Position numbers and translations under genes: made by a program. 42,529 bases of DNA from Spirochaetales bacterium (GTDB lineage: Bacteria; Spirochaetota; Spirochaetia; Treponematales; UBA12059): assembly GCA_016926955.1 (NCBI GenBank), contig JAFGNN010000050.1:1-42529 (forward strand), read 5' to 3'. This document shows positions 1 through 10,961 of this stretch, piece after piece (position 1 is the stretch's first letter; each line of letters starts with the position of its first letter). The notes beneath the pieces were generated by a model. The model searched no databases and had not been told where the DNA came from. It saw nothing but the letters and a program-made list of their open reading frames with translations.

Positions 1-1
1 A

Positions 2-3000
2 GGCCGGGCCCTGCTTTATGTCCTGAATTACGGCGTCGTACGCGAGGAAACCGGATTCCGCTTCGTCGACCCCGCCGTCCGGCTTCCCGAGGGGGACAGA
101 CCCGGTCGCCTCACCTTCTCCGGAGCCCCAATCTTCGGAGCCTTCCATGGAGGACCGCTCGAGTCGGTCGGTTTCGAACCCGCCACCGACCTGGTCTCCG
201 CCTCGTTCGACGGCAGCTCCCTGCGCCTCGATGCCCGGAAAGAAGGGGTGACGGTTCCCACGATGATAGTCGGACGGACCGTGAAGGGGCATGTGTTCAA
301 GGCCGGCCCCTTCATCTTCGCCACCGACGCGGAGCCCCCGCTCGTCTCGGTCGAAGCCCCCGCTTCCGCCTGGTTGTCGAAGCCGCCGGTCCTGAGGGGC
401 AGCGCGAAAGACGGCAACCGGGTCGCCGAGCTCACCTGGCGCATCCTGCCCTCCGGCGAGCCCGTACCGCTCGCGCTCAAGACGGACGGCTCCTTCGAAA
501 TCACCGTCCCGGCCGCCGCGCTGGCACCGGGCGCGGTCTCGATCCTGGTGGAGGCTGTCGACGCCGCCGGCAATCGCGGCCGCGCGGCCGCCTCCTTCGG
601 ATACGATCCAGACCTACCCGTCGTCCGCTTCCTCTCTCCGGGGCCGGGCGAGGAAGTTCACGGGGCCGAGTACCTTGCCGCTTCCGTGGATGACGCGTCA
701 GGGCTCGCCAAAGTGGAATTCGCACTCGACGGCGGAAGCTTCGTAGAGCTTCCTTTCACCGACCGCTTCTTCATTCACCGGGCAGACCTGGCCGCGAACG
801 CGAAGGCCGCCTTCCGGGTCACCGACCGCGCCGGCAACGTCGCGCTCGCGAGACCGGACCTTGTCGCGGTCCCGAAACCCCGCCCGACGCCCCTTGCCGA
901 CACCGTGTCGGTGGAGGGCGGCGGCGACCTGGGGCGCGTCGAGCTCGCCGGTTCGGCCGGCGGCCGGAAGCTGTCGTTCGCCGCGCCATTCTTCGCCGAG
1001 GCTGAATTCGCCTCGTTCGCCGCCGACGCCCTGCCTGCCGCGATCCCCGCGCGCCTCCTCCTGTCCGGCGCCACCTCGCTCAAGGGCCAGGTTGACGCAG
1101 GTGGGCTGGTGAAAGCGGTGTCGGTTTCCTACGACGGCGGAGCCACCTTCGTCCCGCTCGCTTCTTTCAAGGACGAGAAGTCCGCGAAGAATCCCATCCC
1201 GGTGTCGCTCGCTTTCGATTCCCTGAAGGCCGCGGACGGCGGGCTCCTCTGGATCGTCAAGATCGAGGATTTTTCCGGCCTCGCCGCCTTCGCACCGATG
1301 TACGTGCAGGTCGACAACACGCCGCCCGACCTGCGCCGGATTTTCCCCGAAGGCGAGCAGTGGGGCTCGGGAGGACCGTTCGCCGCGGTGTTCCGCGCCG
1401 AGGATGCCACCGGGCCGGTCTCGCTGGAATTCAAGGCCGGAGCCGCCGCGCCAGAGACCATCGAGGCGGACGGCGAGCGATGGTTCGCCCGAAGCGTCGA
1501 TCCCGCAGCCGAAAAAGGCGGCGCCAGCGTCGTCGTGGCGCGCGCCCGGGACCTTGCCGGCAACGAGACCGAAGTCGAATTCCGTGCCAACTACGACCCG
1601 GCGCTCGACGCGCCCTCCGTCGCCGCTGCCGTGCCCGACGGAATCCTCGAACCCGGCGCCACGCTGTCGCTCGTCGCGACGGACGACGACGCCCCGCCAT
1701 CGACCAGTTTCGCCCTCGACGGGCTCGCGCCCTTCGCGGAAGGAGGGGCCGCGCTCGCTGCCGCCCTGCCCGCCACGGGCGCCGGCAAGCACACCCTGGT
1801 GATGGCCGCCGTGGATCCCTCGGGCAAGCGAACCGAACTCCGCCGAGAAATCCTCGTCGGCGGGGCGGCGCCTGGCTTTGCCTCGCTTATGGCGGGCGAG
1901 GCGAAGGCGCCCGTTCCCGTCGTGCACGGCGCGACCCTGGTACTAGCATCCGCCATGGCCGTATCTGGCGCCGTGCTCGCGCCGAACGGACTGGCTACGG
2001 TTGAACTCTCCGTCGACGGCGGCGCGCCGCTCAAGGCGGGAGTCGGCAAGCCGGCCGCCCCCGGCGACCCGGTGCCCTTCACCGTGGCGCTTCCTTCGGG
2101 GCTGAAACCGCAGCGAATCCTCTTCGAGCTGCGCGCGGTCGACGCGGCCGGGCTCTCGGCGACAACCCGCTTCGAGCTCCACGGCGTCATCCCCCCCCTG
2201 GCGGGCGAGGACGACGCCGAGGGCATACGTTTCCACGAGTCCGCGTTTGAAAATGACGATGGAAGCCCGCGCGCCCGGCTCGCGGTCGGGGAGTCGGTGC
2301 TCGGGCGCTTCAAGGGAAGGCCCATAGCGTCGGTATCCATCGAGCCGCCCCGCGCGAACCTCTCCCCCGCCTTCGACGGCTTCAGCGTGAGCGTCTCCGC
2401 GGTGACGGAGGGGATCGGCGCGCCGGGCACGCTCAGGGTGAAAACGATAGACGGAGACGTCTTCGAATTCGGGCCCTTCGTCATCGACGTGGATGAGGCG
2501 CCCCCTGTCCTCGAGCTGGCCGGCCCCGCGCAGTTCGAGTGGACCAGGGATTCCTTCCGCCTTTCCGGCAGCGCCTCGGACCGCAACGGACTTTCCTCCT
2601 TGCGGGTCTCGATGGCAGGGGGCGAGACCGTCGAGCTCCTCGCCGCGCCGAGACCGGGCGAAGCGCCCTTCGAATTCGACCGCGAGATTCCCCTCTCGCC
2701 CCTCCCCGACGGCGCCGTGACGCTGCGCGTCGTCGCGACCGACCTGTCGGGCGCCCGGACGGTCGTCGAGCGTACCATCAACAAGGACACCCAGGCGCCC
2801 GCCCTCGTCCAGGTGCTGCCCGCCACCGGAACCCCGGTCAACGGAACCACCACCGTCGTCATGGAAGCGAGGGACGCGGGCCGGCTCGATGCCGCCACTT
2901 ACCGCGACGGGCCTTCCGCCGAGGCCGAAGCCCTCGAGGGCCCCTCCGCCTGGGCTCGCGGCTTCGACTTCTCGCGCCTGGCATTACCCTTGCCCGAGGG

Positions 3001-5185
3001 CGGCGGATTCGCCGTCGCGGACAGGGCGGGCAATGTCACGACCTTGGCCCCGGATCTCGCCGTCGACGCGGAGCGGGACAAGCCGGTCGCGGCCATCCAG
3101 ACACCGGTGGAGCTCGAGGTGCTTCGCGGCGACTTCTCCATAGCCGGCGTTGCCTACGACGACGACGGGCTGGCAGCCATCCACTACAGCGTCGATTCCG
3201 GCGATTGGGTGCGGCTTGCCATGGAGGGCGCGAGCTTCGCCCTCCGCGTGGCCCTGGCCGACACCACCGACAACGAGCATACGGTCGAGCTCAAGGCCGA
3301 AGACATCTACGGCATCCAGGGCGAGATCGTAAAGCGGACCTATCGCATCTCGAAGGAGGAGCCGGTCGCCGCCTTCGTCGAACCTTCAATAGAGAAACCG
3401 GCCCGCGGCGTGGTCCGGATATCCGGAACCGCGGCAGACGCGAACGGCATCGGCAGCATCGCCATCTCGGTGGACAACCGCGCCACCTACAACACGGCGC
3501 CCGGAGCGGAGGAGTGGTCCTACCTTCTCGACACTTCCCTGCTAGCTGACGGCCTCCACGCCGTCGCGGCGCGGCCCGTGGATGATTACGGAACGGAAGG
3601 CTTCCACGCGAGCATCCTCAACATCGACAACACGCCGCCGAGGGCACGGCTCGACCTTCCCGCCGACGGCGCCGAGATAGCGCGGAGCCTGCTGGCGAGC
3701 GGCCGAATCGGCGACAACATGGCCCTGGCCTCGGCGCGGATCGAGGTCAGTCCCTTGGGCGCCGCCTCGCCACCCGTCCTCGTGGTCGAAGTGCCGATCG
3801 AGCCGAGCGTCCGCCAGACCATAGACCTTTCCGCCCTCAAGCCCGGCCCGTACGCCGTGCGTCTCGTGTCGCGCGACCGCGCCGACAACGAGACGGTCGC
3901 CTCGCGCACCATCCAGCTCAGGGGAGGCGATCCGGCCGATACGGTCGAGATACTCTATCCGCTTCCGGGTTCGCGCGTATCCGGCCTGCTCGAGATCCAC
4001 GGCCGCGCCGTGGTGGAGGGCGGCGCCGGGACGGTGACGCTCTACGCGGGCGATGCGGAGATCGGCACCGTGGAACCGGACCCCCTCGGCTGGTTCACCT
4101 TGCGTCCCGATCCGGATGCCCTGGTCGAAGGCGACTTCGAGCTCAAGGCGAGCACCATGAGCTCGTCCGGAAAGACGCTGGCCTCGCGTCCGAGCGCGGT
4201 CAGCTGGACGCGCCTGGGTCCCTGGATCTCCATCGAGAGCCACCGGGCGGGCGATTGGCTCCCCTACCGGCCCTTCCTCGAAGGCAAGGCCGGATGGGCG
4301 GTCGACGCGCCGGACCCCGAGGACAAGGACGCCATGGCCGCGTTCAAGAAGGCAGCCAAGGGGCAGGCCCCGGTCCTGGTCGAGGCCAGCATCGACAACG
4401 GGCGCAACTGGATCAAGGCATCAGGAGCCGCTTCCTGGAAATTCCGCCTCGAGACGCAGGACTATCCGGAAGGCGAGGTGCGGCTCATAGTCCGCGCCAC
4501 CTTCGGCGACGGCTCTGTCTCGGTGACGAAGACCACGTTGCTGCTCGACAAGACGCCGCCCACTGTCGAGATCGAGAAGCCCATGGAGGACGGGCGCTAC
4601 AACGCGAGCCTCGCCCTGACCGGCAGCGCCGCCGACGCCAACGGCCTCAGCGAGGTGCGGATCGGGGTCCGGAAAGGCGACAAGTCGAGCTACGAGCTCC
4701 CCTCGTTCATCCAGGGGCTCTATGTCGACGCGCACGCGCTCGGAGGAACCCTCTGGGAGGCGGGGCTCGGGCTCACCTTCTTCGACGACAACGTCAAGCT
4801 CCAGGGCCTTTTCGGCCAGGCGCCCGAGACCGATGCCGCCGGCGTCGAGCAGAGCTTCTTCGGAACGGTCTACGGGGCCAAGCTGATCGCCAACATCGCC
4901 TACGTGCCCTTCGGTTCCTTCCTCGGTCCCGATTGGGACTGGCTCTCGCTCAACGCCGGCCTCGGCGCCAACTTCTCGTACTTTACCGAGACCCAGAACG
5001 AGGGAGGCTTGCTCGTGGCGGCCGTGTTCGGCCAGCTCGAGTTCCCCAAGGTCACCATCCGCGACGCGACGATGTTCGGTTCCTACGCCTTCTACACTGA
5101 GTTCCAGATCTGGGTGCTGTCGTCCGTCGTGTCCGGCGGCTTCATCCCGCGCCTCTCGTTCGGCCTCAGGGCCAACGTGTTCTGA
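2..5185 (+). CDS. Giant Ig-like repeat protein with C-terminal outer-membrane beta-barrel (5' partial)
   Basis: The frame is open to the first base of the window, so the N-terminus lies upstream; 1727 residues are visible. Most of it is a tandem array of roughly 90-110-residue Ig-like modules. Each begins with a linker such as DNTPP or DKTPP, continues with a G-S-A-x-D-xN-G-L core, and ends in a D-x-A-G-N turn. The last ~170 residues are different: alternating aromatic and small residues, many Gly/Tyr/Phe, and a terminal Phe, which is the pattern of an outer-membrane barrel of about eight strands. I infer a surface or periplasmic Ig stalk held in the outer membrane by its C-terminus. The modules resemble those of the giant protein at 10962, including a DKPV...DDDG module near 3080-3180. 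A terminator follows directly. The family name is unknown to me, and the barrel assignment is inference from composition. Confidence 0.85.
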   Translation, partial: GRALLYVLNYGVVREETGFRFVDPAVRLPEGDRPGRLTFSGAPIFGAFHGGPLESVGFEPATDLVSASFDGSSLRLDARKEGVTVPTMIVGRTVKGHVFKAGPFIFATDAEPPLVSVEAPASAWLSKPPVLRGSAKDGNRVAELTWRILPSGEPVPLALKTDGSFEITVPAAALAPGAVSILVEAVDAAGNRGRAAASFGYDPDLPVVRFLSPGPGEEVHGAEYLAASVDDASGLAKVEFALDGGSFVELPFTDRFFIHRADLAANAKAAFRVTDRAGNVALARPDLVAVPKPRPTPLADTVSVEGGGDLGRVELAGSAGGRKLSFAAPFFAEAEFASFAADALPAAIPARLLLSGATSLKGQVDAGGLVKAVSVSYDGGATFVPLASFKDEKSAKNPIPVSLAFDSLKAADGGLLWIVKIEDFSGLAAFAPMYVQVDNTPPDLRRIFPEGEQWGSGGPFAAVFRAEDATGPVSLEFKAGAAAPETIEADGERWFARSVDPAAEKGGASVVVARARDLAGNETEVEFRANYDPALDAPSVAAAVPDGILEPGATLSLVATDDDAPPSTSFALDGLAPFAEGGAALAAALPATGAGKHTLVMAAVDPSGKRTELRREILVGGAAPGFASLMAGEAKAPVPVVHGATLVLASAMAVSGAVLAPNGLATVELSVDGGAPLKAGVGKPAAPGDPVPFTVALPSGLKPQRILFELRAVDAAGLSATTRFELHGVIPPLAGEDDAEGIRFHESAFENDDGSPRARLAVGESVLGRFKGRPIASVSIEPPRANLSPAFDGFSVSVSAVTEGIGAPGTLRVKTIDGDVFEFGPFVIDVDEAPPVLELAGPAQFEWTRDSFRLSGSASDRNGLSSLRVSMAGGETVELLAAPRPGEAPFEFDREIPLSPLPDGAVTLRVVATDLSGARTVVERTINKDTQAPALVQVLPATGTPVNGTTTVVMEARDAGRLDAATYRDGPSAEAEALEGPSAWARGFDFSRLALPLPEGGGFAVADRAGNVTTLAPDLAVDAERDKPVAAIQTPVELEVLRGDFSIAGVAYDDDGLAAIHYSVDSGDWVRLAMEGASFALRVALADTTDNEHTVELKAEDIYGIQGEIVKRTYRISKEEPVAAFVEPSIEKPARGVVRISGTAADANGIGSIAISVDNRATYNTAPGAEEWSYLLDTSLLADGLHAVAARPVDDYGTEGFHASILNIDNTPPRARLDLPADGAEIARSLLASGRIGDNMALASARIEVSPLGAASPPVLVVEVPIEPSVRQTIDLSALKPGPYAVRLVSRDRADNETVASRTIQLRGGDPADTVEILYPLPGSRVSGLLEIHGRAVVEGGAGTVTLYAGDAEIGTVEPDPLGWFTLRPDPDALVEGDFELKASTMSSSGKTLASRPSAVSWTRLGPWISIESHRAGDWLPYRPFLEGKAGWAVDAPDPEDKDAMAAFKKAAKGQAPVLVEASIDNGRNWIKASGAASWKFRLETQDYPEGEVRLIVRATFGDGSVSVTKTTLLLDKTPPTVEIEKPMEDGRYNASLALTGSAADANGLSEVRIGVRKGDKSSYELPSFIQGLYVDAHALGGTLWEAGLGLTFFDDNVKLQGLFGQAPETDAAGVEQSFFGTVYGAKLIANIAYVPFGSFLGPDWDWLSLNAGLGANFSYFTETQNEGGLLVAAVFGQLEFPKVTIRDATMFGSYAFYTEFQIWVLSSVVSGGFIPRLSFGLRANVF

Positions 5186-5213
5186 ACGCCGTCCGTCGCC
5201 TGACGGAAGCGGG

Positions 5214-5244
5214 AGGGAGTCCGGAAGGGCTCCCTCTTTTTATT
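5214..5244 (+). terminator. Intrinsic terminator after the Ig/barrel gene
   Basis: A 9-pair stem (AGGGAGTCC with GGGCTCCCT, one G-T wobble) closes a GGAA tetraloop and runs into CTTTTTATT. It starts 28 bases after the stop codon and separates the Ig/barrel gene from the exporter operon. Confidence 0.85.
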
Positions 5245-5279
5245 AGGCGAGCCGCTCCAGGATCCGGGAGGGCCCGTCC

Positions 5280-5309
5280 TTGCCGAGCCTCGCCGAGCGG
5301 GAGTATCAT
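5280..5309 (+). promoter_or_regulatory. Sigma-70-type promoter of the exporter operon, probably leaderless
   Basis: TTGCCG at 5280-5285 and TATCAT at 5304-5309 are separated by 18 bases. Only six bases lie between the -10 box and the ATG at 5316, so transcription should begin at or next to the start codon. No well-spaced Shine-Dalgarno sequence is present; a GGGAG lies too far upstream. Confidence 0.5.
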
Positions 5310-5315
5310 CGGCCC

Positions 5316-7103
5316 ATGCTCAAGGAATACAGAACCCTTCTCCCCTACCTGAAGGAATACCGCTTGCGCTACGCGGCGGGGCTCGCCTTCCTGATCGCGG
5401 TCGACGCGGCGCAGCTCCTTGTCCCGCAGTTCATCCGCCAGGCTGTCGACCTCGTGTCCACGGGTAGCTTTTTGATTTCCGATATCGCGCGCATCGCGCT
5501 CAGCATCGTGCTGGTAGCGGTATTCATAGCCGGCGGCCGCTTCATGTGGCGGTATTTCATCCACGGCTCGTCGCGGCGCATCGAGGCGCGGCTCCGGGAC
5601 CGCCTCTTCGCGAAGCTCATGGAGCTCGGTCCCCGCTTCCATCAGGGGAACAAGATCGGCGACCTGATGGCGCGCGCCACCAACGACATGCAGTCCATCC
5701 GCATGGCGGCAGGCATGGGCTTCGTCACCCTGGTCGACGGTCTGTTCATGTCGAGCGCCGTGCTCGTCATCATGTTCGCGCGCAATCCCGAGGTGGCCGC
5801 CTGGACCATCATCCCGCTGCCGCCGGTCACGGCCTTGATAATCCTCTTCGGAACGCTCGTCGGGAAGCGCTTCAAGAAGGTGCAGGAGATCTACGCGAAG
5901 CTCTCCGAGCTCGCCCAGGAAACCCTGTCCGGCATCCGCGTGGTCAAGTCCTTCGTCAAGGAGGACGCATTCTCCGAGCGCTTCGCAGAGGCCAACGACC
6001 GCTACCGCAGGGTATCCATGTCGCTCGTGGCCCTGTTCGGCTTCTTCTTCCCCTTCATAGGCTTCCTCTCGGGGCTCTCCACGCTGGTGCTCGTGCTCGC
6101 CGGCGGCAACGCGGCGCTCGCGAACACGATGAGCCCCGGCGACATCGCCGCCATGCTCGTGTATCTGGAGATGCTGGTCTGGCCGCTCATGGGCGCGGGT
6201 TTCATGGTCAACATGCTGCAGCGCGGAGCGGCCAGCCTGAAGCGCGTCAACGAGGTCCTCGATACGGAGCCGGACATAGCGCCCGATCCGGGCGCGCTCG
6301 AGACGGTGCCCTCCGGCGGAATCGAATTCCGCTCGCTCAGCTTCTCCTATCCGGACGCTTCTTCCCCGGCGCTCGAGGACGTTACGCTGTCGCTGCCGCC
6401 CGGCAGCACGCTCGGCGTGCTCGGACGCATCGGGTCCGGGAAGAGCACCCTGCTGAAGCTCCTGCCCCGCCTCGTCGATCCGCCGCCCGGAACCCTGTTC
6501 GTCGGCGGGCGAGACGCGCGCGAGTACCATCCCGACTGGCTCCGGAAGGCTTTCGGCTTCGTGCCGCAGGATACCTTCCTTTTCTCCGATTCCATAAAGG
6601 CCAACGTGCTCTTCGGCGCGCCGGACCTCGACCCGGAACGCTTCGAGCGCGTCACTTCCGTGGCCGCGATCGACCGGGACGTGGAGCAGTTTCCCCTCGG
6701 CTGGGACACCGTGGTCGGAGAGAAGGGCCTGACCCTGTCCGGCGGCCAGAAGCAGCGCATCGCCATCGCGCGGGCGCTCGCGGTGGATCCGGAGATCCTC
6801 GTTTTCGACGACGCGCTGTCCGCGGTCGACACCGAGACCGAGGAGCGCATCCTGGCAGCCCTTCTCGAGGAACGGAAAGGCAGGACGAACGTGATCGTCT
6901 CGAACCGGGTTTCGACCCTGCGCCATGCCGATATGGTGGCGGTTCTCGACGGCGGCAAGCTCGCGGAGCTTGGCACGCACGAGGAGCTTCTGGAGCGTGA
7001 CGGCTTCTACGCCGAGATCGCCCGCCTCCAGGCCTTGTCGGCGGAGTCCGGCGAAGCGCGGACGGCCGACGCGGGCGCGAACGGAACGGGAGGGGCGGCA
7101 TGA
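5316..7103 (+). CDS. Heterodimeric ABC exporter, degenerate-site subunit
   Basis: A 595-residue half-transporter: six-helix ABC exporter membrane domain (about residues 10-300), then a nucleotide-binding domain. Walker A is GRIGSGKST near residue 370, and the signature LSGGQ near 474 is canonical. The residue after the Walker B Asp is Asp499 instead of the catalytic Glu, and the switch His is replaced by Asn530. This is the pattern of the non-catalytic partner in heterodimeric exporters such as TM287/288 or BmrCD. The partner is the next gene, which overlaps by 4 bases (ATGA). I chose the ATG at 5316 because homologues start with a short Lys/Tyr-rich lead and because the promoter fits it; an alternative TTG lies at 5280. 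The substrate (drug, lipid or peptide) cannot be read from the sequence. Confidence 0.93.
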   Translation: MLKEYRTLLPYLKEYRLRYAAGLAFLIAVDAAQLLVPQFIRQAVDLVSTGSFLISDIARIALSIVLVAVFIAGGRFMWRYFIHGSSRRIEARLRDRLFAKLMELGPRFHQGNKIGDLMARATNDMQSIRMAAGMGFVTLVDGLFMSSAVLVIMFARNPEVAAWTIIPLPPVTALIILFGTLVGKRFKKVQEIYAKLSELAQETLSGIRVVKSFVKEDAFSERFAEANDRYRRVSMSLVALFGFFFPFIGFLSGLSTLVLVLAGGNAALANTMSPGDIAAMLVYLEMLVWPLMGAGFMVNMLQRGAASLKRVNEVLDTEPDIAPDPGALETVPSGGIEFRSLSFSYPDASSPALEDVTLSLPPGSTLGVLGRIGSGKSTLLKLLPRLVDPPPGTLFVGGRDAREYHPDWLRKAFGFVPQDTFLFSDSIKANVLFGAPDLDPERFERVTSVAAIDRDVEQFPLGWDTVVGEKGLTLSGGQKQRIAIARALAVDPEILVFDDALSAVDTETEERILAALLEERKGRTNVIVSNRVSTLRHADMVAVLDGGKLAELGTHEELLERDGFYAEIARLQALSAESGEARTADAGANGTGGAA

Positions 7104-9243
7104 GCGATTTCTTCGAGAAGGACGAGGTCACCAAGGTCTACGATCCCGCCCTGGCCGCCCGCATGGTCCGCTACATGAAGCCGTATTTCGGCCTCGTGGC
7201 GGCCAGCCTCCTGGCGCTCGCCGTGTCCACCGGCACCGAGCTTCTCATGCCCGTGCTGGTACAGCGCACCGTGGACGAGGCCATAGTCGTATCGTACGTG
7301 CGGGCGGCCCGCGACATGGCCGCGTCGCCGGAACTCGCCGCGCTCGAGCTCACCGGCGAGGATCCAGCAATCGGCGAATGGATCTACCTCAGGGAGCGCC
7401 GGCTGTCGGGCCTCTCGCGGACGGAGCGGGACGCGCTCGTCGCCCGCGGCGTCCTCGATATCGAAAGCCGCTACCTCGTCAGCCTTGCCGGCCCGGACAC
7501 GGATCGCGCCCGCGTGCTGGCGGAGCGCGCGGAGCTCTTCGAAAGCGAGGGCGACCTCGCCGCCATAAAGCTGAGCGAACTCCGCGAACTGCCGCCCGCC
7601 GACGCCAGGGCCCTGCGCGCTAAGGACTCCTCGCGCATCAAGTCGAACATGTTCGTTTACCTCGCCTTGTTGGCCGCCTCGCTTGCCGCAACCTTCGCCC
7701 AGACTTTCGCCTCGAGCCTCGTGGGCCAGAAAGTCATGAAGGACCTTCGGATGGAGCTTTTCGGCAAGACCGCGCGGCAGTCGCTGGCCTTCCTGTCTAA
7801 GCATCCGGTGGGACGGCTCGTCACGCGGCTCACGAGCGACGTCGAGACCATCAACCAGTTCTTCACCGACGTGCTCGCGGCCTTCGCCAAGGACTTCTCG
7901 GTCATGGCCGGCGTGCTGGTCACGCTCGTGCTGCTCGACTGGAAACTCGGCCTCGTCACGGCCTTGACCCTGCCGCCCGTTGCGGTGGCCACTTCGATCT
8001 CGCGGCGCATGGCCCGCGACGCATTCCGAAAGCAGCGACAATGGCTCTCCAAGGTGAACGCCTACATCGCCGAACACCTCTCGGGCGTCGCGGTGGTCCG
8101 GCTCTTCGCCCGCGAGAAGGCTTCAGTCGCCGAATTCGAGAAACACGACCGCGAGCTGCTCAAGGCAAGCCTCGGCGAGATGTACGTTTTCGCCACCTTC
8201 CGGCCGCTGGTCGAATTCTTCGCCTCGACCTCGATCGCGGTCATCCTCTGGTACGGCTCCTCGCTCCACGCCTCGCACGCCATCAGCCTCGGCACGCTGA
8301 TCGCCTTCGTCAACCTGATCCGCATGTTCTACAACCCGGTCACCGACATTTCCGAGAAGTACACCCTGCTGCAGAGCGCCATGGCCGGCGGCGAGCGCGT
8401 GTTCGCCCTGCTCGACGCCGACGAGCGCATACCCGACGAAGGAACGCGCCATCTGCCCAGGCCTTTCCGGGGGCGCATAGAATTCGACCATGTCTGGTTC
8501 GCCTACAAGGAAGGGGAATGGGTCCTCAAGGACCTGTCGTTCACCGTGGAACCCGGCGAGATGGTCGCCATAGTAGGCTATACCGGCGCCGGCAAGACGA
8601 CCATCGCGATGCTCCTGTCGCGCATGTGGGATGTGCAGAAGGGCGAGATCCGCATAGACGGCGTGCCCATCCGCGATATTCCCCTCGACGAGCTCCGAAG
8701 GGCGGTGCAGCCGGTGGCCCAGGACGTTTTCCTGTTCTCGGGCAGCATCGCCGACAACATCCGGCTCCATGGAGAACTGGCCGCGGCCGAGGTGGAAAAG
8801 GCCGCGCGCGTCGTGCACGCAGCACCTTTCATCGGGAAGCTTCCGAAGGGCTACGATACCGACCTGTCCGAAGGCGCCACCAACATCTCGACAGGACAGC
8901 GCCAGCTCGTGTCCTTCGCGCGCGTCGTGGCCCACGACCCGTCGATAGTCGTGCTCGACGAGGCCACGAGTTCCGTGGACACCGAGACGGAGAAGCTGCT
9001 CCAGAAGGGACTTTCAGAGCTGCTCTCCGGCCGTACGAGCGTGGTGATCGCGCATCGGCTCTCGACCATACGGCACGCGCACCGTATCCTCGTGCTGGCC
9101 TCGGGGCGCCTTGTGGAGGAAGGCAGACACGACGCCCTCGTGGCGCGCGGGGGCGTCTACTACAACCTTTACCGCCTTCAGTACGGGCGCGAGATCGTGG
9201 ACGACAATGGCGGCCGGCCGGCCGGGGCGGAGGGGGCGAGCGC

Positions 9244-9247
<4 letters not shown>
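7100..9247 (+). CDS. Heterodimeric ABC exporter, catalytic subunit with large loop insertion
   Basis: A 715-residue half-transporter that complements the previous gene. Walker A is GYTGAGKTT (Lys499), Walker B ends in Asp620-Glu621 with the catalytic Glu present, and the switch His652 is present. The signature is ISTGQ near 596 instead of LSGGQ. The consensus ATP site would therefore combine this protein's Walker motifs with the partner's LSGGQ, and the other site would be degenerate. Between the first helix (about 27-55) and the second (about 175-200) is an extra ~115-residue charged, mostly helical segment, where relatives have a short external loop. That explains the length of 715 versus the usual 580-620. 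It overlaps the previous gene by ATGA and the next by GTGA, so the three are co-translated. Confidence 0.93.
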
Positions 9248-10692
<1,445 letters not shown>

Positions 10693-10743
10693 GAAAGAAA
10701 CATCCTACACATTTCGACAACTCCGGAATTCTATCTGCGCGGA

Positions 10744-10778
10744 TTGGAGTTTTTTCAACCCGGCACTATATTTGTATC
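10744..10778 (+). promoter_or_regulatory. Upstream promoter candidate for the giant lipoprotein (sigma-70 or weak sigma-54)
   Basis: TTGGAG at 10744-10749 and TATATT at 10767-10772 are exactly 17 bases apart, a fair sigma-70 promoter. The same bases also read as a weaker -24/-12 element: CGGCAC at 10761, then TTGTA at 10772, with GG-N10-GT instead of GC. This stretch is clearly more A+T-rich than its surroundings. Confidence 0.45.
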
Positions 10779-10832
10779 TACCGATAATTGAACGATTGAC
10801 ACAAGTCTCGATCCGGAAGGGAACTACGCCGC

Positions 10833-10846
10833 CGTCGAAAACGACG
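10833..10846 (+). promoter_or_regulatory. Dyad that could be an activator binding site
   Basis: CGTCG-AAAA-CGACG is a perfect 5-base inverted repeat, centred about 54 bases upstream of the -24 element of the sigma-54 promoter. A Fis-type helix-turn-helix dimer would bind such a dyad. The distance is short for an enhancer but workable. Binding by the 9244 product is inference. Confidence 0.3.
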
Positions 10847-10879
10847 TCGAACTCAGCGGCGCAGACCGATTCGGACCGG

Positions 10880-10922
10880 GATTGGTGTCGATTGGCATGA
10901 TTATTGCTTATTGATTGGCATG
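10880..10922 (+). repeat. GATTGG direct repeats in the giant-gene leader
   Basis: GATTGG occurs at 10880, 10890 and 10913. The last two extend to the identical decamer GATTGGCATG. The spacings are 10 and 23 bases, close to one and two helical turns. A fourth GATTGG at 10742 overlaps the upstream -35 box. The middle copy contains the -24 element of the sigma-54 promoter. Confidence 0.5.
10893..10908 (+). promoter_or_regulatory. Sigma-54 promoter of the giant lipoprotein gene
   Basis: TGGCATG, then four bases, then TTGCT matches the sigma-54 consensus TGGCACG-N4-TTGCW with one mismatch. The invariant GG (10894-10895) and GC (10906-10907) are exactly 10 bases apart. Transcription would begin near 10918, leaving a leader of about 43 bases before the ATG at 10962. 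A sigma-54 activator is encoded immediately upstream. Confidence 0.75.
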
Positions 10923-10961
10923 CATCGTTTTCCGAGCCGCCGTCCGTCCAGGGAGGATACC

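Noticed and set aside
8041-9243. N-terminal extension of the sigma-54 activator frame
   Set aside because: It overlaps the exporter gene in another frame and is Arg/Pro-rich nonsense. The GTG fused to the exporter stop gives a normal-length activator.
10796-10825. TTGACA at 10796 as a -35 box
   Set aside because: No -10-like hexamer lies 16-19 bases downstream; the expected place reads GGGAAC.
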